Below are positions 49,690-62,029 of a stretch of DNA of 64,000 nt, in pieces. The notes under the pieces were generated by a model that searched no databases, was not told where the DNA came from, and was given only the letters and a program-made list of their open reading frames with translations. Each line of letters starts with the position of its first letter. The first letter of the stretch is position 1. The stretch comes from Loxodes magnus (taxonomy: Eukaryota > Ciliophora > Karyorelictea > Loxodida > Loxodidae): positions 1 to 64,000 of the forward strand of contig CAMPDV010002059.1 in assembly GCA_946699065.1 (NCBI GenBank), read 5' to 3'. The position numbers and the translations under genes were made by a program.

Positions 49690-50898
49690 ATGCTCTATTA
49701 ATTATTATGGATAATATGAATTTAAAAATCTGATTCTTTTAGAAGTGATGAAAATAATGAATAGCCTTTAATAGAGAATGATCTTATGGATGTAAATAAA
49801 GATTTAATTTAAATATTAGTTATAAGTTTATTTACTTGTATCATTATGATGATTCACTGCTTTTCTCTAATAAAGATAAATATAATATCTATACATTAAG
49901 TATTTAATTTAATATATATTCCAATTATTTATTAATATATAGCTTTCAAATAAAGTAACCTTTAAATTACATTAGTATATCTTTTATATTATGCATCCTA
50001 GCAAATATCTAGTTATTTATTTACCATTATAACTATAATACTAATTACTTTACAATTCATTAGGCTATCAACGCTATTTATAAATCAACTAATTAACTCT
50101 ATAAGTAGTATTCACCAACTCTTATTTATTTTAATATATCTAAACAGATTCGAAAGGATATCATTTATAATAAATTAAGACTTAGCAAGGAGATGGAGTT
50201 TAATAAGCATATAACTAGCTACTATAAGTAAATAGCCAGGATATAATTTAATCAATAATAATCAAAAGATAAATACCAAATAGAAGATATACAATTATTC
50301 CTATCAATCAGTTACCAAATAATTCTATTATTTTACCCAAATAAACACCTCTATGTAAAAAACTAACTATTAATTCTATCTCACTTCATTAAAGAATTTT
50401 ATATCATTAATTTAAATCTCTTAGGAAATAAGTAGGATATTAAGAATTTTAATACTCTATAATAATAAACATTTAATTAGAAAAGTGCTAATATTTATAC
50501 ACTAATTTAGATAAACTTAAAGGAAATTAGAATTCAAATTATCAAATTTCATTTATAGAAGATCATACCAAGAAAAACTAATAAACATATATATAATTAC
50601 TAATTTAAAAAAGAGATCTATCGATTCAAACATAACTAAAAGAGAGAATTATAAAAGTAGTATATAGATAATAGCTAAATATAGAAGAAAAAGATTTTTA
50701 TTATTATAAAAGATAATAAAATTTCTTAAAAATAATCTAAATTATTTAAAATAGTTTATAAAGAAATACTATCTAAATCAAATATTTATAAAAATACATA
50801 TGTTTATATCTACTAAAATTAGTTAAAACTCCTTATTATCTTATTTGAGACTAAATACTTTTTTATTTTAATTAAAGTCCCTAATATATCTATTGTGA
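49690..50898 (+). CDS. Putative multi-pass membrane protein
   Basis: From ATG 49690 the frame reads a charged start (DSFRSDENNEQPLIENDLMD), hydrophobic segments (ILVISLFTCIIMMIHCF, LFTIITIILITLQFI, LLFILIYL) and a soluble C-terminal half. The first in-frame TGA not read through is at 50896. The last 65 codons lie inside the right arm of the young inverted repeat and are AT-rich, so the original 3' end may have been replaced when the repeat formed. The layout resembles the protein at 15543. Confidence 0.45.
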
Positions 50899-51108
50899 TT
50901 TTTTAGAAATTTTAAAGTATCGCTAATATAAAAATAATAAGGCCACTAAATTAAAAAGTTAAGCATATTTATCTAAGTTTAAAGTTACCTTTTTATAAAG
51001 ATTCTTTAGTTTATTTTACAAATAAGAGACAGTATATAGTAAATTGATACCAAGTTATTTTACTAACTTAAAATTATCATTAAATCACTTTAAATTACCC
51101 TTAAATAA

Positions 51109-53968
51109 ATGAATTCCTCAAGTAATCTGAATGCAATTATTCTAACTCCTATTTAATATAAACATTCAGATAGGAATCTTAAGAAACTTGCCAGAGTGAC
51201 AAAATCTCCTTCTATTAAGAAAGCAATGAAATCTATAGTAGGAAAATCTTAAAATAGTTAAAAGGAATAAGTTATATTATAAAATAATTCAACATTTTAA
51301 ATCTGCTCTAGGAATTAATAATCTCCAATAAGAAAGAGAGAATAACTAAAACAAGATAATAATCAAGGCTTAACGGATAGTCCTATGATATTAAGCTAGT
51401 TTTCTATCTCTTCTATAAAGAAAAATTAAGATAGACAAAACCTATTTTAGTCAATAAACTTAAATTATTAAAAGCAAAGTCCCATCAAATACTAAGACAC
51501 TTTTTCTTAAGAATAATAGACCTAAAATAATCCTTGGACACTTTAAATTAACCCTAATGAGACAAACATTCTTAAAAAATAAAAATCGCCAGATATAAGC
51601 AAAAATAAGCGAAATAATTAAAGTTTTCACTTAAAGCCTGTAGAATCTTAGAATTTAAAAGACAATAAGTAATTAAAACTTCAAAAAGAAAAAATAAATA
51701 AAAGTAGAAAGCTGCTGCTATAATCTACGTAAGAAGCTCCAATCAAAATAAAAATAACATAATGTGATGAAGATTTAAATACATAAGAATGAAGTTAGAA
51801 CTAATAATTTGAAAACTATTAATTAAAATAGAAAGAAAGTTCATTAAAATAAATTTCTAATATAGGTTAAATAAAAAAATAAGTTACATAAAGTTAAAAC
51901 TAAAACGGGATAAGGGTCACCAATGATAAAGACTAAATATCAGATTCTGAGCTGATTTCTCCAACTTCTTCATCTTTGGAAGAATAAAATCTTAATATGA
52001 CATTAACATAATGAAATTTAAGAAATTTTAATACTTAAGCTTAAAGTAGGAAAACTGAAATTAGAAAAAATAAAATAAGATCTGATACAAACATCAAATT
52101 TAGAAGTTAAAATAATTAACCTTTATTAAATTATACTTCAACTAACGATCCAAACTATTCTGACGAATTTTAATTTTTAAGCCCAATAATTGATATTTAG
52201 CATATCAAAAGTTAATATCTAACTTCTAAGTAAATTTTGTATATAAAAGGCAAACAAAAAATTAGTTACAAGGATATTAAATCAAGAATTATTAAGCAAT
52301 TATCATAAAATAGAAAATCAGATCAAAGGGATTAGAATAGACCATAAGCAATCATTCACAAAAAGAAAACATCATTGAATAATAGATTTTTTAATCTATC
52401 CTAAAAACAAAAGGAAAATAATTCCATTAATATAGAAAATTAAAATTAAGCTAAAGTAGAAGAGCCAGGAACTTTAATATCTAAAATTTTAGTCAAAAGA
52501 TAGAAAATAAAAGCTGCTTTATCAATATAAGCAAAAAGTCCAGATCTCATTAAAATAAAACATTCCAATCCTTTTATTAACAAGATTAACAATATTTCCA
52601 GCTAAAATCTATTGAATAATGAAGGAAATGTTAATTAGTCTAACAACTTAACAAATCAAAGTTGTTAGATAAGTGGAAGTTTAAACAGCTTAAATGTAAT
52701 TGAAATAAAAGGAAATTCAAGCATATAAATCAAAGATAATGTGCTGAAAGTTGAATACATTGACCAAGACGAGATAGTAACTCCTAGTTTCGAAATATTT
52801 AAAAAAGTAGAAGAAGAAGAAATACCATATTTAAAACTAAAGTCTTTTGAAAAAAACTTAGAATCCTTCAAAGAAATACAAAAACTAAGCATTATTATAA
52901 AAGAATTCTAACAGTAAGAAGAAAATAAAAATAAAAGCTGATAGAGTTCTTAAAAGAAAATATAGTTAGAAAATGAAATTAGAGAATATAAAAATAAAAT
53001 ACTGATGAGTAATAAAAACTTAGTTAAAATGATAAAACTATTAAATGGAACTTAAGAGGATATTAAATAGGCTTACTTATTTGCTTAAAAAAGATGCTTA
53101 AAATGAATTATAAAGTAGAACTATAAAGTATGAATAAAAGTTCTTAAGAAAGAAAAATATAGATTTGATATTCTAGTAGATGAAAGTTGATATTATGAAT
53201 AAAATGAAGAGATACAGTAGCAAAAGGAAAGATAATAAATCTATAACAAATGGATATAAAATTAACTTGATTATAATCATTCATAAGAGTAATAAGAGTA
53301 AATACTATTATTAACTAAAGTATTAGAAACATCTATTCAAAACTTAAAAAGAAATCTTGGTTACATGCCTTTAGAAACTCTTTATTTTATTAGATAAGTA
53401 ATGTATGATTTTGACTCTGCAGAATTCAAGTAATTTACTACTAACTTCGAAAAATGTAGATCAGGTTAGTGTCCTTCTTAATAAAAAATGTAATTCCTTA
53501 TACAGAAAATAATATTATATGATAGTATCATTCTTCATACTCACTAAGTTGCTAGTAAGAAAAGTTTGCCTCTAACCTACCAAGTGCAAGTTAATAAAAA
53601 CAGGATAAGAAAATAGTAAAAATTTAAAAATATTAGGAAGTTGCATATAGTTAATAGTGTTGCTTACTTATATGAATGTAGGTAGAGAGGAAGTAGAAAA
53701 GAATAGCATTGGAAAGGATATATTTTTAGGAAATGGAAGATTTAACTATAGTGTAAGCTTTTAAATTTAGAATAATTATGATGGAGTTTCTTAGCATTTA
53801 ATTCCTCCATACTAACTAGCATTTATATTGGGAAGTAAAAGAATTGAATATTTCTAAAATAAAATAGAAAAGTTTGCTATAAAAGTTCATAGACAAATAA
53901 AGTTGACACTCTTATAACTGTTTCAAATAACTGATGTAAAAAGCATGAGAAGAGAGCATAAAAAATGA
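51109..53968 (+). CDS. Large coiled-coil protein, 946 aa, one 19-nt intron (right copy)
   Basis: ATG 51109 (MNSSSNLNAIILTPIQYKHS) to TGA 53966-53968. Removing the 19-nt intron GTAGGTAGAGAGGAAGTAG at 53678-53696 leaves 2841 nt, 947 codons, and joins VNSVAYLYEQ to KNSIGKDIFLGNGRFNYS. Residues 1-450 are Ser/Gln/Asn-rich and look disordered (LISPTSSSLEEQNLN). From about 500 the protein is helical and probably coiled (FEIFKKVEEEEIPYLKLKSF, QLENEIREYKNKIL). A KRCLKWIIKQNYKVW stretch resembles an IQ-type helix, but this is weak. It ends with MRREHKK. A cytoskeletal or scaffold role is a guess from composition only. Confidence 0.85.
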
Positions 53969-54524
53969 GAGATTTGTATATTTTAGTGCAAAATGGATTA
54001 TTTTAATTGAAGGTAAATAAAATAATAAAAGCATTCTAAGCAATATATTAATAAGTATTATCTAAACTACTATATTTAGATTTAAATAATATCTCATACA
54101 TTTCATAATAGTTAATCAATAAATCTAATTTATCTAATAAACCTAATATGTTTAGAATAAAGAAGGAAATGACTTTATTAAAGAAGTATTATAAATTTTA
54201 TTATTACATTGTTCTTTTAATATATTATAGAGAAATTATTGGTTTACCTGTTCATCCAAATTAATTAGAAGTATTTGAAAATGCATAATTATAATATGAT
54301 ACTATTAATATAAGATGCTTATTGTAGAGACAAAAAATTTAAATATTAATAAACAAATTAATGGGAAAGTTGCTTAGATTGCGATATTTCTCTCTTTACT
54401 AGTCAAAACTATTATAAAAGTAAAAAAGGAAAATAAAATTGATGATAAATAAATAAATTTGATTATAAAGCGCATAGCACTCTCGTTGGTGCGCAGCTCT
54501 TTAAAAAATGTTTCATACTGACAA

Positions 54525-54645
54525 GAATGTTTTTTACTGATAAAATTATCAGATACTGATAAATCTTGTTCAATACTGATATAATTATTCAGTACTGATA
54601 AAAATATTCAATACTGATATAATTTCAGAATACTCGTAATCTTTA
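54525..54645. repeat. ATCAGTA short repeats, copy 3
   Basis: Reverse-complement copy of 26040-26150; the hairpin lies at about 54465-54500. Confidence 0.6.
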
Positions 54646-54649
54646 ATAC

Positions 54650-54950
54650 TTGTTGGAGGTTCAAGGACATGGCAGGGTTGCGTCTCATTGCATCACCAAA
54701 GCAGAGGACGAAATGTGTCAATTATGGGTACTTAAATTCTTCACCTCTGATGAAGCTCGCAAAAATAATTTCCTTTTATTTCCAGAATTAAAAACTAAAG
54801 TAAGCCAGTGTCGAAGGTTGAATTAACATATGTCTCGAGGCCAAGCCAAAGCAGAGGAAGACATAAAGTCGATTATGAGTACTTAGCTTCCCAACCTATG
54901 ATGAAGCCGTCCCTTGTTGTTCACCTTCGAACAACTATGGCGATATAAAT
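54650..54950. ncRNA. Two-module element, candidate structured RNA, copy 3
   Basis: Reverse-complement copy of 25725-26030, essentially identical. See that entry. Confidence 0.45.
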
Positions 54951-55193
54951 AATTATATATAATAAAAAAGGATAATAATAAAAATAATATAATCATTTTA
55001 TTATCTTAGAGAGTCACAATCATAATATCGATTTTACAATTACATATAAATATCTAATAATGAAATATTTTAAAACTTATAAAAAATAATTAAAATATTG
55101 ATAAATAAATTATAATTTTTTATTAATATATAATAAAAATTATTTTTAATCACTATTTTATGTATTTAAGAAAAGGAAATGCATGAATATAAA

Positions 55194-55266
55194 GGGGAAC
55201 TAGCTCAAATGGAAGAGCGCTCGCTTTGCATGCGAGAGGCAACGGGATCGATACCCGTGTTCTCCA
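55194..55266 (+). tRNA. tRNA-Ala(TGC)
   Basis: Intact cloverleaf with G3-U70, anticodon TGC; mirror of 25399. Confidence 0.95.
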
Positions 55267-55326
55267 TTTTTATAATTTTATTTGCTATAATGATAATATT
55301 TAATAAACATATAATATATTAAATAA

Positions 55327-55399
55327 GCCAGTTTAGCTCAGTCGTTAGAGCGCCAGCCTTTTAAGCTGGTGGTCAAGGGTTCAAGTCCCTTAGTCGGCG
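55327..55399 (+). tRNA. tRNA-Lys(TTT)
   Basis: Mirror of 25266, anticodon TTT. Confidence 0.9.
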
Positions 55400-56176
55400 T
55401 TATATTAAATATTTTTAGAATGTTAGTAAATATAAAATTAATATTACTGAGATAGATATAAATTAAGGATATTTAATTTTTTAATTTTAATCTACTTTAT
55501 ATAGTAAATCTTTTTAAGTATTAATAATATTTATTTGATAATCTACTTATATTTTATTAAATTTATATCTAATTTAAAATCTAAGTAGAACTTTCGCGTT
55601 TTACTTCAAATGAATGATAGCTCATGGAGACAAATGGATGAAATCTCTTATACTTATTCAAACCTATCACCTAAGATGGTATTATATTCTACTTTAAAAG
55701 TTATGGAGATTGTATTTTTATGAAATTAATAAAGGAAAGTGGAAATAATTATTTTAATAGTATAGCTTTATCAAAGGAAAGTTGAAGTTAAAATATAAAG
55801 TAAAAATAATAAATATTTTATTAAGTCTAATAATTTTTATATTTAGATTAACTTTATAATTTAGTATTTAACAGTACATTTATAGGTAGATTAATAAAAA
55901 TGATAGTAAATATAACTTAAACTACTGAAATTTATAATAATTTTTAATGTTATTCCTTATAAACAATTGTATTACTAAAATCTTAAATTAAATACTCATT
56001 GTATATTTAAGTTCTATTAACTTAGTTGATACACCCTTTAAATAAAATTTTAATACCTTTTGCTATTAATATTTTTATAAAAAATGCTAACAAGGTTAGG
56101 TAATAAATAAAGGACTATTTTATGCAATTATAAGGAAAAATAAGTTTAAGTAATAATTGAGATATGTTTATTAACA

Positions 56177-56249
56177 GCCTCTATGGCTCAGTTGGCAGAG
56201 CATTCGCTTAGTAAGCGAAAGGTCCGTGGTTCGAGCCCGCGTGGAGGCT
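56177..56249 (+). tRNA. tRNA-Thr(AGT)
   Basis: Mirror of 13804; intact, followed by TTTTTT. Confidence 0.95.
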
Positions 56250-56362
56250 TTTTTATTAGATAAAATAAGAAAAAAATTAATAAAATTAAGGGAAATTAAT
56301 TAAAAAAAGGAAATATTATTAATGTAAAAAATTTAAACTAAGAAAAATAATTAATTAATATC

Positions 56363-56781
56363 ATTTAATAGAGCAATGCTTTAATTATCTTAAAACTCAG
56401 TTTAATTTGTTTCTTATATATTTTGACTCTTTTTTCTATATTTTCTATGTATAAAGTTTCGTAATGGAAATTAAACTAATAGAAATATTTGTTTACTTTC
56501 TGTAGCATATATCTCTATTTTTAGATAATTTGCAATTAAGTCTAAAATATTTCTATTTATTCATATTCTATTTTACTTTTAATTTCATATCTTTAAACCT
56601 TACTCATTTATTACAGTATCTGTTTTGGTTGCAGTTTCTAATTATTCTCAATTTAAAGACTATATATTTAATTCTGGTATGTTAGTAAGTTGGCATTACT
56701 AGCAGATTATTTGTTCTTAAGATTCTTTTGTTTAGCTTTTTTAGTTTTGTACATAATATAATAAATTTGGCTTTGCATGAT
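56363..56781 (-). CDS. Gln/Lys-rich hypothetical protein (right copy)
   Basis: Mirror of 13272-13690 with conservative differences (for example QNQIYSLQIE against HNQISSLQIE). Same uncertainties. Confidence 0.35.
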
Positions 56782-57749
56782 AAAAATTGGTTGGAAAGAG
56801 AATAAATTTGGAGTTACATTGATAATAAACTGTATGTAAATAAGATTATAAAATAAATAAATGATGTTGCTAATATTTCTTTTATCAATATATCATAATT
56901 TATTTCTCTTATAATTATTAAGTTACTTTGTATTCTAATTATTTTTAATCTATTTCTTTAAATCCTTTATATTTACATAACATATCTTTATTTTAATCTT
57001 TCAAGTTATTCTAAAAAATAAATTCTATTATACTTAGCATAAATAAATAGATTAATTATTTTATTATTATAAATATAAGATTTTAGTTTTCCTTATTTTT
57101 AATAATTTGGGAGAAAAAGTTTTAGCAGTAATACTTAATAATGTATTATTAAAGCTACCTAATTTATTTAAGCATTTCAAAATAAAAAATATAATTTATT
57201 TATTTTAATAAAGCTATTTAATTATTATAATATCGTGAATTTTAGTTTCATTTTTATGTTGTTTATTTAATAAAAATAATAATGCTTTAAATGTTAGATC
57301 TGAAATATCTAATTTTAATTAATTTCAGATTATTTTTACTTTTAGAAATAGTACTTTCATCTATAAACTAAAATATATTAATGTTAGTTAGATTTCTTTA
57401 TATTTCATAATAGTTTTGCTTTTCTATCAAATTAAATACAATTTATTAATATTTTAATTTAGTTAATAAGTAACTTTATAAAATCAAAGCTTTATCTAAA
57501 CTAGTAAATATATCCTTAATTATTAAAGCCAAATTCATCAACTAGTTAAATTACTATTTAAGCATCATATTAAGATTTCATTTACTATATTTAGAACTAT
57601 CTTATTTTCAAATTATTAAAATAGCTAAGTTTCTATCCTTTTTAAATATTAAATTAACTTAAAAGTAAATAGGAAATAATTTTAATAATAAATAAAAAAT
57701 ATAACGTCACTGTTTATAGGAAATAACTATTAATGCTAATTAAAGTGTT

Positions 57750-58124
57750 CTCAATAATCAAAACTGACTTTTAGTATAGTCGTCAAATGAGACACGTAAC
57801 ATTCTATATATGATAATCTTCTTATTCTTTTGTCTTGGTGTAAACGCTCCAGTCTTCTTAAATAATCCAAAAAAGAATAAAAAATTGAGAAAATTAAGTA
57901 GCCTCTCCATGTTGCATATACAAGTAGATAACGAAGAACTTTTTATTATGATAATCTGTAAGTTAAACCTTCATATCTCTAGTTAGAACCCTTAGGTAAG
58001 TTTTGTATATCTTTCCAGATTGTCTATCCTTATCCGTGACGACATCTAGTGCGAAATTATTTGCAATGCAGAATATAATGTACCAGATATTTTATAAGTT
58101 CTCTCTCCTGTGATTTTCATTCAT
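57750..58124 (-). pseudogene. Copy of the 124-aa protein gene, frameshifted
   Basis: Mirror of 11923-12297. Most changes are synonymous, but one base is missing in the segment corresponding to EDLSYGEAY, which shifts the last 20 or so codons and brings a TGA forward. Confidence 0.5.
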
Positions 58125-58336
58125 ACTTTTTATTAATAAAGCTAGTAAAGTTGCATATGACTGAAAGAGGCAAATTAAGAGATATGATATACATTAAAAG
58201 ATGAAATAACAATATACACATTTTATTAGTAATTTGCAAATAAATTTAATTAAACAAGAAGAAAGTATTATACATAAGATATTTGAAAAGTTTATAAAAT
58301 AAAGTTTAAGTAATAATTGAGATATGCTTATAAACA

Positions 58337-58409
58337 GCCTCTATGGCTCAGTTGGCAGAGCATTCGCTTAGTAAGCGAAAGGTCCGTGGTTCGAGCCCGC
58401 GTGGAGGCT
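58337..58409 (+). tRNA. tRNA-Thr(AGT)
   Basis: Mirror of 11638; intact, followed by a T-run. Confidence 0.95.
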
Positions 58410-58948
58410 TTTTTATTAGATAAAAAAGTATAAAATAAATTACTATTAATTTATTATTATACACATACTTTATTTACATACTTCATATTATCTTACTATA
58501 ATTAAAAATAACATAATTTCAATTCTTTTTTTTAACTCATTTTTATGGCTTATTCACATTTCTAAGATATAAACAAGTTTTATTTAAAATAATAAGCTTA
58601 AAAAAGATAAAATATTATAAAGCAATACTATTGATAAATATATAAAATGTGGTTTCTTAAAGTTAGATCATTTTATTTTTAGTTTATACAAACCCACAAA
58701 AGAAATTATAAAAAGAAAAGAAGTTTAAACATTATAATTAACATACATCCATAAGAAAAAATATTATATTAGTAAATTTATCTATTAAATAATAAAAAGT
58801 ATTAAGACTAAATTGCAAATAAGTCTAGAATATACTAAAAATTAAATAGAATAAATAATAAGATAAATGGTACACTCAACTGTATAGAAGCTAAATAAAG
58901 TAAAATAATTATCTGAAAATATGAAAATAGACTCCACTTAACTATTCT

Positions 58949-59690
58949 ATGGTTGTAGAATCAGCAGCACATCCAGAAAAAGGAAATTGAGGAAAGAGAA
59001 GTACTAATTTCTGTTCTGTAAACGCGTAGACTCTTCGTAAGAAAATTGCTGGAAATTTTGAAATAAACAGAAAACTGAAAATAAGAAACTACAAGAAAAT
59101 GGATTAAACTAAGTAAACTACATATTATTCCAGAGAGTAAACTTATAAACTAAAGATAATGTACAAAATAGATTAACAGAAAAAAGGCGAAGAAATTCAA
59201 AGAATTAAACTCTAATAAACATTTGGAAATAATTAGAATTTAGCCAAATACTTATAATAAAACCAGGAGAAAAGAGAAATAGTAGAGTCGTTATCATGCA
59301 GAATTAGACAGAGAAATATTATGAAGATCTCTAAACAAGATATTTATTTCAACATTACAAACTTTAAAACAGTGATGAACCTAATTGAAGATGGTATCAT
59401 TATAATTTATTATTATTATACATAAAAAATAACTTCTTAGAAATAATTCACCTTAAATCAACCTCCTAGCCAACATTAAGATATCTTGATTTAGATTTAC
59501 TCATTATAGGCTGATAACAAAAAACTTTAAGATGAAATGCAAGAACTAATTATGAAAATAAATAGCTAAGATATAAAAATTACTTTCTAAACATCTATTT
59601 AATAAGGAAATTAAAAGAACAAAAGATAAAATATAAGAAATTCTAAATAATTACTCCCAACATTAAAATAGAATATTTTACAAAATTCAA
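58949..59690 (+). CDS. Gag-like coding region G (right copy)
   Basis: From ATG 58949 one frame reads MVVESAAHPEKGNWGKR, IQRIKLQQTFGNNQNLAKYL, IMKISKQDIYFNITNFKTVM and then the coiled coil LQADNKKLQDEMQELIMKIN, which is homologous to the start of copy F at 63150. A knuckle was not identified with confidence in this frame. No stop found before 59690. Relationship to the gag-like family rests on the coiled coil. Confidence 0.45.
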
Positions 59691-59962
59691 TATTAACCTT
59701 TAAAATCCTATTTTTGTGTTTTATTTTTATTTATTTTTTCCGAAAAAATACTGATTTTTTTGTTTTTAGCAAATAAGAAAAAATATTAATAGTTACAAAT
59801 AATTTTAATTTATAATTATTTTAAGTGTATAATATGTTTTAATAAAATGATTTTAATCTAAATATTTATGTAATAAAAAAATTATTTTTAAAGAGAAAAA
59901 AGTATAAAAGACTGTTTTAAAATTAAACTTACTTAATTAATTTTCATTGATATTAAACCAAA

Positions 59963-60034
59963 TACTCATATGTCTAATGTTAAAGATATTCAGTTCTACG
60001 GTGAAAAACCCGGGTTCAAGTCCCAAATGCGTAG
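59963..60034 (+). pseudogene. tRNA-Glu relic
   Basis: Counterpart of 9996-10067. The T-arm and acceptor survive, but the anticodon arm reads TTCAG-TTCTACG-GTGAA and no longer pairs. It overlaps a spurious ORF at 59970. Confidence 0.5.
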
Positions 60035-60059
60035 CTATATTTTATTTTTATTAACCATA

Positions 60060-60140
60060 GAAAGATACAAAGCCCGAAACTTGAACTTGAACAACGATTG
60101 TCACATTAAAAACAAGACACTTTACCAAATGGACTATTCT
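60060..60140 (-). pseudogene. tRNA-like relic (right copy)
   Basis: Counterpart of 9890-9972; degenerate. Confidence 0.3.
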
Positions 60141-60144
60141 GTTT

Positions 60145-60830
60145 TTTATAAAACTTAAATTTCTAATTTTATTAATTAATGTAATAACATAGATTTTAAA
60201 AAATGTATGTATAACTTGAAACTTTTTAATTTAAATTTAAACTTAATAATAAAATATTAAAATTACAAAAAACTTTATCAACTACTTAATAAATGTTCAA
60301 GTTTCATTTATAATAAAAAATATTTAAATTTATGGAAATGAAAATTATTTGTTTAATTGTTGTATTTTTTTATGTAATTTAATGAAAACATTTTTAGGTA
60401 GAAGAATTTTGTAGTAGAAAGATAAATTATAAGTAAATATCTCAAAATAAAGAATAAATAATTGAGCTTTGCATAATAATTTAAGCAATGCTCTATCTTA
60501 TCTTAAAGTTGATAAGCAATTATTTAAATTAAATTAACTTTAAATAATTAAAAATTAAATTATCTAAAAACCTGCCGAAATAATTCTTTTAAAGTAAGTT
60601 AAGAAAAACATATTTCAAGTTTATATTCTAAAAGGTTTTAATAGATAGAACTTAAAAAGCAAATCTGTGATTCTAAGATTATACTAATAAATTAATAATA
60701 GATTGTAATTTAAACATTAGTTTCTCTAAGATATTATTTTATTAGTTCATTATTTTATATAGTTTAAAGAAATTTATTTTTTATTTTTTATATTATTACA
60801 CTTTATTATATTTTTTTGCTATATTGTAAA
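60145..60830. other. AT-rich spacer
   Basis: Mirror of 9210-9885, no gene seen. Confidence 0.45.
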
Positions 60831-60838
60831 TAAATTTT

Positions 60839-62026
60839 TCAATCTAAACGCCTTAAAAAACCACCTCTTTCGCCGTTATTTCTACGGTATCGTCTTGCTT
60901 CTTCTGAGTTTTAATTACTATTCAAATTAACTTAGTTTGCTTCTTACAAGATTGAATTCTATTTGCTTTCTTCAAACGTTTCTGAAATAGCATTTGCTAT
61001 TTTCTCTCTAAAACATTTTCTTTTTTCATTTGCTTTTTCAAAATCAGTGCATTAAACATTTGGAAATTCCTTAGCTGATTTTATCGGATTCAATGGATCT
61101 ATCAAAAAGAAAGCTATTAACTATCTCTCAGCCATCTCATTTTCAGTATTCTTTATTTCACTAAGCATATGTTAATGCTAGGTATTATCGAAAATTAATA
61201 AATCATTTTAATCAGTTTAAAACTCTACAATATCTAATATCTCTTAATTTTATTTCATACTTCCTACTCTTAAAATGTTTTGACTCTTTCGAATTATTTC
61301 TGAAATTGAGTAATAGTAAATTGCTACTGCTATTATGTTTTCATCTAGTCCTTCTCTATGTCATACTCCTCTATAACTTTAATTCGTTTATAGCTAATAA
61401 GATTAACTTTTTACTATTAATTATAAGTTTGAACCTTCTTAGAACTAGTATTAAGGAGAAAAGAGTTAAAAATATGGGATACATTGAGTTAGAAGTTTGC
61501 ATGTTATGTCATAAATTTATTTATTTTCAGGTTTTACTCCAGGAATTTCAGAAGTACAAATGCATTATCCATTTTAAATTTAGAAATCAGCAGGAACCCA
61601 ACTTCAGTGATATTTAGGAATGTGCAAAGAAGGATCTATAATATCTTGAATTCTACCTTCACCTCTTTAAAGTAATTTAGCATCTCTAAAATCATTTATA
61701 TTTTATCTAAATATATCAAACTATTTTTCAATCTCATTTCTTTAATCTTCTAATAAAAACTTTTTCAAATGGACTGCCACTATATTGTTATTTTTTAATT
61801 CTTACAACTATGATATTTACTCTTAAGGTTAGAAATTATACTTAACGAATTACTTTGTTTTAGATTTAAAAACGAGAGTATTTATATTAATTTCTTAAAT
61901 GGTTTCAATTAACTAATTACCACTAAGTTAAGCTTCTAATTTTATGTTCTATTGAATGTTTGGTTCTATCTTATTTTCATTTAAACTTTCGTTATAGTTA
62001 TCGCTTTTGAAGCAACTATATTCCAT
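60839..62026 (-). CDS. DUF4246/clavaminate-synthase-like Fe(II) dioxygenase, 395 aa
   Basis: ATG 62026 to TGA 60839-60841, 396 codons, single exon. Motifs of the DUF4246 (clavaminate-synthase-like) family appear in order: QDIIDPSLH, then SWVPADF, then GVWHREGLDENIIAVAIYYY (family pattern GSWHxEG...IVAxxIYYY, whose His and acidic residue are expected iron ligands). NTQHQHML supplies the second His, and RQLIAFFLIDPLNPI matches the family's C-terminal strand. The Trp of WHREG and one in the YHWSWVP segment are TGA codons. The C-terminus is basic (RRNNGERGG). It is shorter at the N-terminus than most fungal members. The substrate is unknown. The plus ORF at 61306 is a shadow. Confidence 0.85.
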
Positions 62027-62029
62027 TTT

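Larger units (their letters stand above)
50705..55570. repeat. Right arm of young inverted repeat
   Basis: Reverse complement of 25097-29960, almost identical by eye. At about 55570 it abuts the older right arm directly, with no counterpart of the 10.6-kb segment 14482-25097. Confidence 0.92.
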
